The notes beneath the pieces were generated by a model. It was not told the DNA's origin. It made no database searches and worked only from the letters and a program-made list of their open reading frames with translations. A program made the translations under genes and the position numbers. A DNA stretch of 64,000 nt from Prorocentrum cordatum. Its lineage: Eukaryota > Sar > Dinophyceae > Prorocentrales > Prorocentraceae. The stretch spans positions 407,505 through 471,504 of the forward strand of contig CAUYUJ010010502.1 of assembly GCA_963575745.1 (NCBI GenBank). The letters run 5' to 3'. Shown piece by piece: positions 21,883 through 32,682 of this stretch; within the stretch, counting starts at the first letter, position 1, and each line of letters opens with the position of its first letter.

Positions 21883-22046
21883 CATTGAAGGGGCCCTAGG
21901 ACACACAACTAAATACACACAAGTACAAAGATTCCCCATGTTTTCTCATACGTTCTGTGCTTCTGTCTTCCCCCCCACTTCCCATATCTTCCCATACTTT
22001 CTGGGGAATCGAGGATGAATTGTGTCTGTGTGCCTCCTTCCCTCCA
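21883..22046 (+). repeat. Dispersed repeat family E, copy 1
   Basis: Starts ATTGAAGGGGCCCTAGGACA and contains CTTCCCCCCCACTTCCCATA and a CTGGGGAATCGAGGAT block, ending in GAATTGTGTCTGTGTG. It matches 46460-46625 in the same orientation along its whole length. Confidence 0.85.
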
Positions 22047-22504
22047 GAGCCATGCCTGCTGGCCCCCTGGGGGCCCGACGGTGGGCCCCCCCAAGGCCGG
22101 CATCGAGGCAAGGGCGCCCGCACCGAGCAGACCGCACCGTGCTGGCGATCTGGGCACCCCGCGCCCCGCCGGGTGGGGCGCAGGGTGCCCATGTGCTACT
22201 TGGGCTCCCCGTGCCCTCGAGAAGCCCTCGGGGAACTTCTGCGAAGGCGCGCGCTGCGCTCCACAATCCGGCGTTCTATTTTTTGGGGGGGAACTCTCCC
22301 AGAATCTCTGGTTCCGATCTGCCCCGATCTTCCGCTCAACTGACACCCCCTCCCTGGCGGCGATGGTCTCTGAGCGAGGGCCAGGGTCTGCAAGCCGGTG
22401 CGCCGCCAATCCGGGGCCTCCCCTTTGATCTCGCCGCCGCCCCCCTGAGGTGAGGATCCGCCGGCCCGGCCCCTGGTTGCCGGAGGTGAGAGGGCGTGTT
22501 GGAT

Positions 22505-22622
22505 GATTGGCTGTCCTCCTCCTCCTCCTCCTCCTCCTCCTCCTCCTCCTCCTCCCTCCCTCCCTCCCTCCCTCCCTCCCTTGCTGCCTCCCGCCTCCCT
22601 CCTCCCTCCTCCCTCCCCCAGG
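22505..22622. repeat. (CTC)n / (CCCT)n array
   Basis: CTC triplets to about 22555, then CCCT tetramers and mixed CTCC repeats. Confidence 0.95.
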
Positions 22623-22689
22623 GTCCAAAATCCCGTTTTAGGAGTATCCAGGCTCCTCTGCGCACCCCCAGAGACTCCGCAACTGCGAG

Positions 22690-23170
22690 ATCTGTCTTCC
22701 AAGACGGTCTCGAATCGCATGTTTTCCCCCAAGACGCCTACGACGGCTCCAAGAGGCCCCAAGACGCCTTCGAGACGTCCCCAAAGTCTTCCTAAGCGGG
22801 CCCCGAGAGGCAACAATCAATGGTTTTCCTTAGGTGTTTGATTGTTTCTGGTGTCATCGTCTTATCGGGCGTCCTTCGCTCCAAGACGGCCCAAGAGGCC
22901 CCGTAGACCGCTTCTGCCTGAAAGGCCCCCACGAGGGCCGAGGACGATCCAAGAGGGTTCCAAGACGGCTCAAAGAGGGGCCTAAGACAGCCAAAAATCG
23001 CCCCAAGAGGGCCCCAAGAGAGGCCAAAAGGGAGAGCACGAACCGGAAATCCAATCCTTCCGCTCCAAGAGGCCCCCAAAGGCTTTAAGAAGCCCCCAAG
23101 TGGCCCAGACGAGGCCCCCAATAAGCTCCAAGAGGCCCCCAAGAGGCCCAAGAAGCCCACGACGCCTCAA
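22690..23170. repeat. CCAAGAGGCCCC-type degenerate repeat tract
   Basis: Reverse orientation of the 19310-19680 motif, about 25 imperfect units. Confidence 0.75.
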
Positions 23171-23486
23171 TCGTAGACTCCACGCCTACTATGGGGGTCG
23201 GCGAAATGACGCAAGCCTCTTGAATAACTCCGGGGTCTGAAGCCTCCTGGGCACATCCCTTAACGAACGCCCCCACCGTGAGGCAGTTTCGTGTCGTGAC
23301 GACCCCAGCGTTGGTTTGTCACACCGCGTAGATCGTTCAATCTTGAACGATCGGCGGCTTTTCGATCGCCAGATCGTTCCATATTACGCCGATGCTGGGC
23401 CACTGGTGGTGTTCAACCTTGAACGCCTAGGGCCTAGGAGAACTAACAATGATATCAACATAAGAGCTCGGAGGCCCTCGCGAATT

Positions 23487-23597
23487 CCTCGGATCGGCGC
23501 TGGCCCCCCTCCCTGCCGCGCGGAGCGCGCCAGGGGCGGCGCTGGAGGCGCCGCCAGGGGGCCCCAGCCCAGCGCCGATTCCAAGAATCCGCGCGGA
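23487..23597. repeat. Foldback with GGATCGGCGCTGG arms
   Basis: GGATCGGCGCTGG (about 23493-23505) pairs with CCAGCGCCGATTCC (about 23569-23582). The right arm continues AAGAATCCGCGCGG, a sequence also at 37934-37952. A long (GGA)n array follows immediately. Confidence 0.65.
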
Positions 23598-23735
23598 GGA
23601 GGAGGAGGAGGAGGAGGAGGAGGAGGAGGAGGAGGAGGAGGAGGAGGAGGAGGAGGAGGAGGAGGAGGAGGGGGGAGGAGGAGGAGGGAGGAGGGAGGAG
23701 GGAGGAGGAGGAGGGAGGAGGGAGGAGGAGGTCTC
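23598..23735. repeat. (GGA)n array
   Basis: GGA triplets, pure to about 23670, then GGAGGGA variants. Confidence 0.95.
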
Positions 23736-24390
23736 TGTCGCTGTTTAAGACGGGCGCGCTCCACGACTCGCGGAGCAACCGCTCGCAGAGGGCCCGCGGG
23801 CCGCCGCGGGGGGGCTGACGCTCCACCACCGACGCAGGCATGCGCTCTCCGGACGCTGGCGAGCAGGCCCCGTGCGAGACGAGGGGAACGCGCTCGGCGC
23901 CGCCTGCCCCCCCCCCCCCCGAGGAAGCGCCCTCGCCGTTGCCGCCGCCGCGCCGACGCGGCAGTTTCGGAAGTGCATCTTCGGAAGTGTATCTTTCGGA
24001 AGGTCGGCTGCATGGCATCAACTTCCCAGCGCGCGCCGTCGCCGTCGCACGCGTTCGTGAAGCCTGCGCTCCAGCAGGGACGCGGGCGACAGGAAACAGC
24101 CGATCGTGTACGGCCGCTGTTGGGGTCCTCTTGGGGCTGTTGGGGTCCTCTTGGGGCTAGCACGGTCCTCCTCCCCCCCCCCGCCCCGGGGGCCGACGCT
24201 GGCGCGGTCCTCCCCCGGAGCGCGCGCCGCGGGGGTGCCGCCGCCTGGCGCACGCGCGCGCGGCGACGGGGCACCGGGGCGGCCCGCAGCATCCCAATGC
24301 CGAAGATTTACGAGCCAGAAGTCGACGACAATCTTGGGGAATAAACATACAAAAAACAAACTAAGCACACACACCAGCACATAAAACACA
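23736..24390. other. GC-rich interval without a recognised gene
   Basis: Arg/Ala-rich frames on both strands and no motif. A short tandem TTGGGGTCCTCTTGGGGCTG duplication lies at about 24120-24160. Confidence 0.5.
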
Positions 24391-24399
24391 CAAAAAACA

Positions 24400-24490
24400 C
24401 ACACGTGGGGAACACACACACACAAAAAAAAACAGTGGGGAAACATCACACAGTGTGTATTGTTCCCCACTGTGTGTGTGTGTGTCTTTC
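24400..24490. repeat. Hairpin within CA/TG-rich tract
   Basis: CAGTGGGGAAAC (about 24433) pairs with GTTCCCCACTG (about 24460). The arms extend through the flanking CACACA and TGTGTG runs. Confidence 0.7.
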
Positions 24491-24625
24491 CCACGCGCCC
24501 TCAGAAACGGAGGGAATCCCTAAGATCGGCATCGAGGTGAGGCGATGCCAATCATAGGGATAGGGCTATGTTCCAGGCTGGCGACGCAGGCCCGCCCCGC
24601 GGTGCCGGTCGGGACGGCGTGTGTG

Positions 24626-24631
<6 letters not shown>

Positions 24632-24681
<50 letters not shown>

Positions 24682-24682
24682 G
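24632..24682. repeat. (GA)n microsatellite
   Basis: A pure GA run of about 21 units and short flanks. Confidence 0.95.
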
Positions 24683-25034
24683 TAGGGGAACAACAAGACG
24701 GAGCCAGGGCGATGAGATCCGTCGGAACAAGGGCGAGCGGAGAGGCGTCGAGGAGGCAGGGCGGGCGAGGGATGGACCGAGGAGAGCCAGGGCGAAGGAG
24801 ACGGCGATGGAGCCACAGGACGAGCGAGGAGACGGGGGAGCAGGCAGGGACATACACCGGAGGAGAAGCACGGACCACCACCACCGAGAGTCTGTCAGGC
24901 ATGGGGGCCGACACCCCTGGGCGCGGCGGCACGCCCGAGCGTCACCCCGACACGGGATGACGCTCGGGGGTGCCAACGCCCAAGGGCCGGTCCCTCATCG
25001 ATGGGTTCTCGGTGGCGGTGGAGGAAACCACAGG

Positions 25035-25188
25035 AGGCACCGACAGCGCCACGCCCCCGGACCTCTCCACGGGTGCGGCTCTGACCCGGATGCCGAGGCG
25101 GAGCCAGCGGGGGCGACGAGGGGGCCGCCCCGAGGAGGCCCCCGCAAGAAGGGGGGAAAAGCAGCCGAGGGGCAGCGGTAGGGGTGCC
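25035..25188 (-). repeat. Dispersed repeat family A, copy 2
   Basis: Reverse orientation. Starts (plus strand) GGCACCGACAGCG and contains CCCGGACCTCTCC, GGCTCTGACCC and GGCGACGAGGGGG, and ends GGGGTGCC, where other copies have GGTACC. Confidence 0.7.
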
Positions 25189-25449
25189 TGCAGCTCCTCG
25201 GAGCGGTGGCCCATGCTCCACCTCTGAGTGCACCACCAAATAAAGCGCGGAGCTCCGCGTGGACTCGTGGACTCCTCGGATCGGCGCCAGCGCCCCAGGG
25301 GAGCCACATGCATGTCGGTGTCCACCGCCCGCGGAGGTCTCCCGAAGATCGAGCCCCGGGGCGGTGGTGATGTAGAGGTTCCTGCCTCGGGCTGGAGGCC
25401 CCGCGCGGCCACTCGAGGCCAAATTTACGCCGGAGCCACGTCGGATCTA

Positions 25450-25615
25450 CAGTCGGGGCGTTGACCCAAGCAGCGAATAGATAAGGAGCGAGGCCCCATT
25501 TTCCCATACCGTTTCCCACGGAAGAGATGGGACAACCCGAGGCAAGCTGCAAAACCATCAAGGAACACGGAGCCCCTCCCCAACGAAAAGGGCTCCTTCC
25601 TCAGCGCCCCGACTG
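25450..25615. mobile_element. Tc1-like MITE, CAGTCGG termini, copy 1
   Basis: CAGTCGGGGCG (25450-25460) and CGCCCCGACTG (25605-25615) are a perfect 11-base terminal inverted repeat. The left flank is TA, the right flank CA. The 166-bp interior is non-coding. The ends share CAGTCGG with the two elements at 47690 and 50731. Confidence 0.65.
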
Positions 25616-25944
25616 CAGCTCGGGTTCATGCCGGAGTGCCTCGGATGTACGTCGCATTCACGTCGGAGGTGCGTCAGACCCGCGTCGGAGCGTCGCCGCG
25701 CGGACGCCGTCCCGTGTCTGACGTGGCGCACCAGGCGCACCAGGCGCGCCCAGCACGCCCAGGGCTCCGCGGGCACTCGGGGGCACCTGGTAGGCGCGGC
25801 GCCCCCGGCGAGCGGGGCGCCCCTCGTCAGGAGGGTCGCGCACCGGGCGCCCGTGCTGGTTCGCAACGACTGCACGTCATGGCGATCCCTGCCTACCCAG
25901 ATCCCCAGCAGATTGGAGCAAAAGCAATGCGGATAAGTTTCGAA

Positions 25945-26801
25945 ATGATACCGGAGAAAAGCCCCAGTCAAAGTCTTTGCAGGGCTACCGGGCTATGGGG
26001 CTATTAGGCTATAGGGCGATAGGGCGTTGGGGCTGTGGGGCTATAGGGCTATGGAACTATAGGGCTGTAGGGCCATAGGCCTATAGGTCTATAGGGCTAT
26101 AGGGCGATCGGGCCATAGGGCCATAGGGCCGTAGGGCTGTAGGGCAATGGGGCCATGGGGCTCTTGGGCTATGGGGCTATAGGGCCATAGGGCTATGGGT
26201 CTATAGGGAGATGGGGCTCATGGCTATAGGGCCATAGGGCTATGAGTCTATCAGGATATGAGACTACGGGGCTATGGGGCTATAGGGCTATAGGCATATA
26301 GAGCTATGGAACTATAGGGCTATAGGGCTATAAGGCTATAAGGCTATGTGGCTATAGGGCTATAGGGCTATAGGGCTGTATGGCCATAGGGCTATAGGTC
26401 TATTGGGCTATCGGGCTATAGGGCTATAGGGCTATGGGGCTGCAGGGCTATTGGGCTATAGGGCTATGGGGATATAGGGCTATAGGGCTATATGGCTATA
26501 GGGCTATAGGGCTATAGAGCGATAGGGCTCTAGGGCTCTAGGGCTCTAGAGCGATAGGTCTATAAGGCTATAAGGCTACAGGACAGTAGGGCTATAGGGC
26601 TATTGGGCTATAGGGCTATTGGGCGATGGGGCCATAAGGCTATAGGGCTATAGGGTTATCATAAGGCACCTGGGCACCTGCAGGGGCACCTGGGCACCTG
26701 GGCACCCAGGCACCCGGGCGGGTCACGGAAATCGGTGACAAACCCCACCTGACCATATGAATCCGCGAGGACCCCTACGGAGGCAAGCTCTGAGTGGGGA
26801 A
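25945..26801 (+). repeat. Composite (GGGCTATA)n satellite element, copy 1
   Basis: The unit has three parts. The left part is GATACCGGAGAAAAGCCCC (about 25947-25965). The middle is an 8-bp tandem array GGGCTATA, about 80 units with scattered variants, to about 26660. The right part is a GGGCACCTGGGCACC-rich block, then AATCGG, then AGGACCCCTACGG and AGGCAAGCTCTGAGTGGGGA, ending at 26801. All parts recur in the same order at 40070-40552. Confidence 0.9.
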
Positions 26802-26872
26802 CCTTCGTCCTCCGGGGGTTCGCCCTCGCTGGGCCCCGGGACCGCCAGACCACGACTCGGGACGGAGAGCCC

Positions 26873-27105
26873 GCCTCCTCCTCCTCCTCCTCCTCCTCCT
26901 CCTCCTCCTCCTCCTCCTCCTCCTCCTCCTCCTCCTCCTCCCCTCCTCCTCCTCCTCCTCCTCCTCCCTCCTCCCCCCCTCCCCCTCTCTCCCTCCTCCT
27001 CCCTCCTCCTCCTCTCCTCCTCCTCCTCCTCCCTCCTCCCTCCTCCTCCTCCTCCTCCTCCTCCTCCTCCTCCTCCTCCCCCTCCCCCTCCTCCTCCTCC
27101 TCCCG
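26873..27105. repeat. (CTC)n array
   Basis: CTC triplets with CCCTCC interruptions over about 230 bases. Confidence 0.95.
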
Positions 27106-27670
27106 GGGGAAAGGGTCGGTACCTCGGGAACCCCGTATCGGAAAAACCAAGACATCGGATCTCTGGGTATGCTGAGTCCCCCCCTGGTGCCAGCTGTGCG
27201 GTGGGAGGGCGGGCGGAAGCGGCCGGGACAGCCTGCGAAGGTCCCGTTGGGAGCTTGCCTCCTCCCCCACAGCGCCTCCCCTGAGCCTGGACAAGGAAGG
27301 GAGTCTGCGCGTGTCAAACTGGCCCCCCCTTCCCTCCTTCCCACCCTCTCCCCCCCCCCTCCCCCCTCCGCGAACATCCTCCACCCGCTCTTCACCCCCC
27401 TCCACCCTAGAAGTCAAAGGATCCGCTTGGGCTCGAGATGACTTCAAGATGGTCCCAGGCAGCCAAGATGGTACCCAAGATGCCGCAGCCTGGGGAAAGT
27501 TGGACCAGCACTGCGCCCAATGTGACCCCAAGAGGCCATAACATGCCTCCAAATCTGCTTCATGGGCTTACGATGCCGTCCAAGGATGTTCCCGAACACC
27601 CAGAACCCTGTTCAAAACGTACCGTGCTTCAGTGAGCTGTGTTCTCTCTTTTTCCACTTCTGATGAGCTT
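27106..27670. other. Interval with no recognisable gene
   Basis: Unique sequence after the CTC array. No motif-bearing frame is seen. Confidence 0.5.
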
Positions 27671-27673
27671 CAA

Positions 27674-27856
27674 GGTGGCCCAGAGTGACTACCTACCAGA
27701 CCACCCCAACCCAACCCGAAGACCCCAATTTCGGGTTGGGGGGGGTACGGGTTCCATATGTGTTTTTTCAGCGTTCCCCAACCCCCCCCAACTGGAAATG
27801 GAGGGCAAAGTGAGGTCTTCGGGTTGGGTTGGGGTGGTTTGGTGGGTGGCCCAGAG
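27674..27856. mobile_element. Foldback element with 25-bp perfect inverted repeats and flanking direct repeats
   Basis: ACCACCCCAACCCAACCCGA through 27724 (27700-27724) is the exact reverse complement of 27814-27838. The direct repeat GGTGGCCCAGAG stands at 27674-27685 and 27845-27856, outside the arms by 14 and 6 bases. The interior has a second, inner inverted pair (CCCCAATTTCGGGTTGGG against CCCAACTGGAAATGG-like). It is non-coding. Confidence 0.75.
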
Positions 27857-27984
27857 AGCCCGAAGAGATCCTCGAGAGGAACCTCAAGACTGCCCCCTCG
27901 TCCCAAGAGCGCCCGTCGCGAGGCGAGCTTCCGATGTCCGGCGGCGGCAGGCCGACGCCAGTCTATGATTCCCCCCTCGTTCCT

Positions 27985-28045
27985 CCTCGTCCTCCTCCTC
28001 GTCATCCTCCTCCTCCTCCTCCTCGTCCTCCTCCTCGTCCTCCTC

Positions 28046-28081
<36 letters not shown>

Positions 28082-28100
28082 CTCCTCCTTGTATTTTTTC
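27985..28100. repeat. (CTC)n / (CTCGTC)n array
   Basis: CTC and CTCGTC units. Confidence 0.9.
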
Positions 28101-29660
28101 CGTATCCTCGTCTTCCTTCTTCTCCTCCTCCGAAGGCCCCCAAGACGGCCCGACGAGCGCCCCAAGCGAACCCCAGGCGCTCCCCAGAACGCCCAAAGTA
28201 GGGAGCCCACAAAGGACGTACGCGCCCAGCTATGTACATGAACACGGCCCTTCGATCCGCGAGACGGGCCGCGATATACGCTCATTTGCGCAACGCGTAC
28301 TCTCGAAACCAGCGTGGATTGATGTACGTGTACGTCCTTCTGTCGCTCCTGACAAAGAGAGCCCCATCCCACGAGGCGAAGGCGTGGCCGGCTGCCTCCT
28401 GCGGGCTCTCGCGCCCCTCGGCCCCCACGGGCGTCGGTCGGCCGACGGGGGGCCCTCGCGGCGCCCCGAGGGGGGGAGGCCCCCCGCTGGCGGGCACACG
28501 GGTCCTGGGCCCGAGGAGGGCCTGGCTGGGACGGGGTGCAGGTGTCTAGGGCTCCCGACTTCGCGCTTCGCGCTCCGCGAAGCGCGAGGCGCGAATAACT
28601 TCGCGCTCTCGCGCCGCCCCCCCCAAAGGGAGAAGAGGAGGACGAGGAGGAAGGGGAGAAGGAGCGAGGACCGCGAAGCGCGAAGCGCGAATAACTTCGC
28701 GCCCTCGTGGGAGCCCTTGAGGTGTACAGGTGGCGCCCTCGGACCGATGGCCCGCCTCCCCGAGTGGAGAGACAATAACCGAATGGTGATAAAGGTTCGC
28801 GGGTCAGCGCGGGGGCGGCGACAGCATACGCCGCCGAGAGGGGGGGGCCCTGCGCAGATCCGAAGATTCGCGCGGAGCTCCGAAAGTCTACGGCTGGGAA
28901 CGTGTGCTCAGCGTGTCGCGGCCGGGGCCCTTGCCACACGCTGTGCCCTGGACACGGACTGCGCGTCGCTCCGCTCAGCCCAACGAGAGGCTGGGCAAGA
29001 CTCGGGACGCGCACGCGTGGTGCAATGGGGACGTAGCGTTTCGCGCCGACGCGTCGTGGGCCAGAACTGGCGGCGCGACACGCCAAGCCAAAATGCCTGA
29101 CCGCAAATGTCTCCCGCCCAGCGCGTGCGGCGCCCTTCTCCCTCCGCCCTCTCCTCCCCCGCTCCCCGCCCCTGCCTGCCCGTGAACCAATCCTCGTTAG
29201 ACGTTCGCACATTTGCCCGGGTGCCGGAGGCACGGGCCAAGTTTTCCCCCCGAGTTCTAGATTGGCACGGCCTTCGGGCCGATCGGGAGTTGCGTTGCGT
29301 TGCGTTGCGTGCGGCGCCCCGCCTCCGCGCGCGCCCCGCGGGCTCGCCGCCGCCCCGCCGGCGGCGGCGGCGGCGTGCGCCGCACTCGCCGGCTCCGGCC
29401 TGCGCCGCGGGAGGCGGCGGGGCGGAGTGATTTCTCGAAGCGGCAGGGCCGGTCTTGTCGTCGTAAAGGGGAGACAAATACCCATACCTCGAGAGGGGGA
29501 TCGACCACGGAATTGGCTTGCCCCAAACTTGGAATCTTCGCCGGATCTACGAACAATGCGAGGACTGCTCCGTAGAGTTACGGGGCATGTGGCGAATTTG
29601 TCGCAGATTCGCTGGACAAGGCAATTTCGGGGTAAGCATTTCTGCAGTCGATTTCCTAAT
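28101..29660. other. GC-rich interval, no recognisable gene
   Basis: Very long open frames on both strands are Arg/Ala/Gly/Pro-rich and contradict one another. The only structure I see is a duplicated CGCGAATAACTTCGCGC segment (about 28587-28605 and 28683-28701), a short GTTGC run (about 29290-29312) and GGC-rich sequence (about 29340-29430). Confidence 0.5.
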
Positions 29661-29664
29661 CCAG

Positions 29665-29794
29665 TAGTGTCACCATTGCCTGGTTTTCGCCTTTTCGGGC
29701 ATCCTGGGAGGCATTTCACCACCGCCAGGTTCGGCTCGAAGTGCTAGTCAGGGCGCTCCCTGGGAGAGGTCGGTGGCGCAGCGGTAAAGGTACC
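29665..29794 (+). repeat. Dispersed repeat family A, copy 3
   Basis: Contains TGGTTTTCGCCTTTTCGGGC, ATCCTGGGAGGC, CCACCGCCAGG, GTCAGGGCGCTCCCTGGGAG and a final GGTACC at 29789-29794. It abuts family D. Confidence 0.7.
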
Positions 29795-29801
29795 TCGTTC
29801 C

Positions 29802-29970
29802 GGTGGCGACATCCGAACCCTACCCCCGCCGACCGCTGATTCTCGTGAATCGATGGAAGGCGGGGGTGGGGTTCGGATTTCGCCAGGTGTCCAACGAATT
29901 CCGAGCCGCCGCCCATCGAGTTGCCTGGGTCGTTGATCGGCGAAGGTAGAGTTCCGATGTCACCGCCGAT
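29802..29970 (+). repeat. Dispersed repeat family D, copy 2
   Basis: GGTGGCGACATCCGAACCCT faces GGCGGGGGTGGGGTTCGGAT as an inverted pair (about 29802-29830 and 29861-29885). The rest (CATCGAGTTGCCTGGGTCG, GATCGGCGAAGGTAGAG) matches 21083-21262. Confidence 0.75.
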
Positions 29971-30479
29971 CTTTTTTCGAAACGGCAAGGCCGCTTGCTG
30001 CACCGCCTCCCCCAAACAAATCTTGCGAATGGTAATTAGAAAACTGAATGAGACAAGGAACAAGACAGAACAAGCATACGTAACCACTGTATACATACGC
30101 TCGTAAAGCAACCCTCGCCGCAGAGGTGAAGCAATGCTGCGGGAATGGCTCTGGAGCCGGGGGGGGGGAGTTCACACGACCACGACGGGACATCATCTTG
30201 GGGGTTTGAACGACACTCCTCCCTCCTTTTCCTCTTCCTTTTCCTCCTCCTCCTCCTCCTCCAACTTCTTTTCCTCACCCCTCGCGCGCTCCTCCTCGTT
30301 CCATCACCTTCCGCCTCCCTGGACCTCGGGGGTGGTCAATGGAATCGCGGAGACACCAGGAGTTCGCAGGAGGCCCCAGGGGCCCTCAAGAGCTCTCCGA
30401 AGGCCGCAGGAGATCCCAGGAGGCGCCAGGAGGTCACAGGGGAAAGTCCCAGGATGCCTCAGGATCTCGGGGGATCCTT

Positions 30480-31450
30480 GTGATCTCGGAGTCCTGGGCC
30501 CACGGGTGTTCGAAAACTGTCAGTTGGAACAGCTCTCTGGCGTTTGAAACTTCTGAAACCCCTGATTTCTTAAATGTCAGGGATCATGGATATCTGGGAG
30601 TCCAGGGCGCATGGACTTCCAGACGTTTTACAACATGTTGGAACATTTCTTGTGTTGACCTTTTGGATACGTCTAAACGGTTAAAATGTTTCGAACTCCT
30701 GCAGCCCTGATTTCCAACATTTCTTAGTTTGAAGATCTGGGGATCCTGGCCCCAGGGATTCCAAATGTTCTGACACAGAAAAACTGAATGCCTAAATTAG
30801 TGTAGGAGATTCTGCAGGTAAGAAACTGTTCAAACTTCACGGTTTCTTGCAACGTTTGGGATACGTGGTTTCTGTAATTCCGGGGGCCCAAGGATGTGCA
30901 AAAAGTTTAACCGACCAAGCGACTTCCGAGTGATTAAAACTTCATGCGCCTGAATCCGATGCTTTCCTATACATGCTTATATACGAAGTTTGAACCATGT
31001 GACATCCCTGGCATCATGAAGTTCGGGGATCCTGGAGATCAGGGGGTCCAGGGCCTGGGGATTCCCAAACGCGTCAATATTAAAGCTTTCTCAAGTTTCG
31101 GATGCTGAAGATTTTAAACTTGAACATCGGGGATCCTAGAGACTTGGAGATCCAGGACCCACGGAGTTTCACAACAAACAAAACCTTCGAACAAGTTTAA
31201 GCCTCTGAGGTCTTCAAGATTTGCGTTAACAAATTGTACGTTTCGAAATAGTTCTGAACTTTTGAAGCCCAAGGTGTCCTGGATTGTGGGTCCTGCAGTT
31301 CTGGGGGTCCAGGGACCATGGATTTGCAAACATGTTGAAACTCCAAAACATAGAAATCTTCGCTTCACGAACGTAAAAACGGCTGGCTTCCAGGATTCCC
31401 AATGAACCCTGAAGATCTTGGAATACATGGCCCATCGATTTTGGAACCTC
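30480..31450. repeat. Degenerate ~100-170-bp tandem repeat, AT-richer
   Basis: A block of GGATCCTGG, GGGGGTCCAGGG, CATGGATT and CAAACATGTTGAAA-type words recurs in order at about 30570, 30730, 30877, 31027, 31130, 31275 and 31390. No coding frame is supported. Confidence 0.65.
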
Positions 31451-31729
31451 TTGGATGCCTCTTGGGGCCTCCCTGGGAACTTCTGGAGGTCCTCTCGAAA
31501 CGGATCGCTGGACCCCTCCCGACGTCCAAACGCCATCTCTCCAGGAGCATGCGGGTACATCCGGGGAGGTCCAGGCAGAAAGCGCCGATTAAACGCCGAG
31601 CGCGCCCTCAATAAAATCAGAATTGTTGTGGTTGTCTTGGGCCTGCACAAGTTTCAGGAGCGTCGTCGTCGAGCGAAAACGCAACGTCGGAGGCTTGCCT
31701 TCTGGCTTCTCAATGCTTGAGAAGGAGGA

Positions 31730-31770
31730 GGAAAGGAGGAGGAGGAGGAGGAGGAGGAAGGGGAGGAGGG
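31730..31770. repeat. (GGA)n tract
   Basis: A short GGA run. Confidence 0.9.
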
Positions 31771-32060
31771 AGAAGAATGGTGGACTGGCGCGAAGGGCGC
31801 GATGGAAGAGTCCCCCATTCCCCTCCTCCCCCGCTCAGGAGATGACAGAAGGCCACAGCCTCACGCACGACCATCACATGATAGCTTTTCGAGTTTGTCA
31901 GGCGTGAGAAAGGCAAAAGAAGCCTTGGTTTTCCCAGTGGGGCCGCTTGGGGTAGCACAACAGCTTCTTGTTTTCAGTAGTTTACCCCTTGCGTTGTCAA
32001 TCCGATGCGATATTCGAAGTGCACCCGGCTGCGCAGGCCCATGAGAACACGTTGCACACG

Positions 32061-32682
32061 CTACGATTTTACTGATGCAGGACGGCCCCACGGAAAAAAC
32101 ATCATGTCTTTCTGCCCATGTGGGATGTCGGAATGCAACGCGAACAAATATTGAGTGGCGTATGCGAGCGCGGCGACGATGGCGACGGCCACGGCCGCGA
32201 CAGCGACTCGTCGACGCCATCGCTATGAGTGCGGCGCCAGCATGCTGGGCCGACGGCGGGGCAACCGGGGCTGCAGCGTACGTGGCTGACGTCGCGACAA
32301 GGGAGATGCCAGCAGCGAGCTCTTTCCCCACGGTGTCGGTCCAGGCCTTGTGCTGGTCTATGTCAGCGAACGTCGTGATGCCCTCGCTGAGCATTTTCTG
32401 TGCTTGGTCGAGGTTCGTGCCGCGCGCCAAGAGGCCGATGTTGCTGGTGACCGCCTTCACCATGTTCTGTGCACCGTCGGAGTCCAAGCTGACGACCTGG
32501 AACAAGGCGCCGTACCGGGCAGCGGCGGTCACGATCGCTGCGGTGTCCGAGCGCTCGAGCGCCTTGACGTTCGTGGCGATGTAGCAAAGCTTGCCGGTTT
32601 GCGTTTCCTCAAAGGTGGCGACTGCGGCGCTCGTGCGTGCCACTGGCTGGCGAACTGGGGAGCGGGATATCTTGACCGACAA
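32061..32682 (-). CDS. Unrecognised protein with probable C-terminal membrane helix, frame-shifted
   Basis: The minus frame from 32682 reads a soluble helical region (EETQTGKLCYIATNVKALER, AAIVTAAARYGALFQ, DLDQAQK-like, ITTFADIDQHKAWTDTVGKE, AGISLVATSATYAAAPVAPP) and then, past about 32215, degenerates into Arg-rich sequence. A neighbouring minus frame from about 32215 reads VAVAAVAVAIVAALAYATQY followed by a short polar tail ending in a stop at 32061-32063, which is a convincing membrane anchor. A one-base shift in the GTCGACGAG region would join them, giving about 200 residues. The codon at 32682 is TTG and the frame stays open upstream, so the true start is unknown. The strong GC preference at third positions supports real coding. 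Function unknown. Confidence 0.55.

Noticed and set aside
24568-25181. Overlapping Arg/Glu-rich frames across the (GA)n run
   Set aside because: They begin in the microsatellite and continue through family A repeat sequence.
25987-26660. Possible CRISPR-like array
   Set aside because: The repeats are contiguous 8-mers without spacers; it is a microsatellite inside a eukaryotic element.
27884-29722. 612-codon open frame on the minus strand
   Set aside because: Arg/Ala/Pro-rich with no motif, contradicted by equally long frames on the other strand; a result of GC-rich, stop-poor DNA.
29774-29820. TGGCGCAGCGG, a good tRNA A-box, followed by ATCCGAACCC, a weak B-box, suggesting a tRNA-derived SINE
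   Set aside because: The spacing is short, the B-box has two mismatches, and the other family A and D copies lack the A-box.
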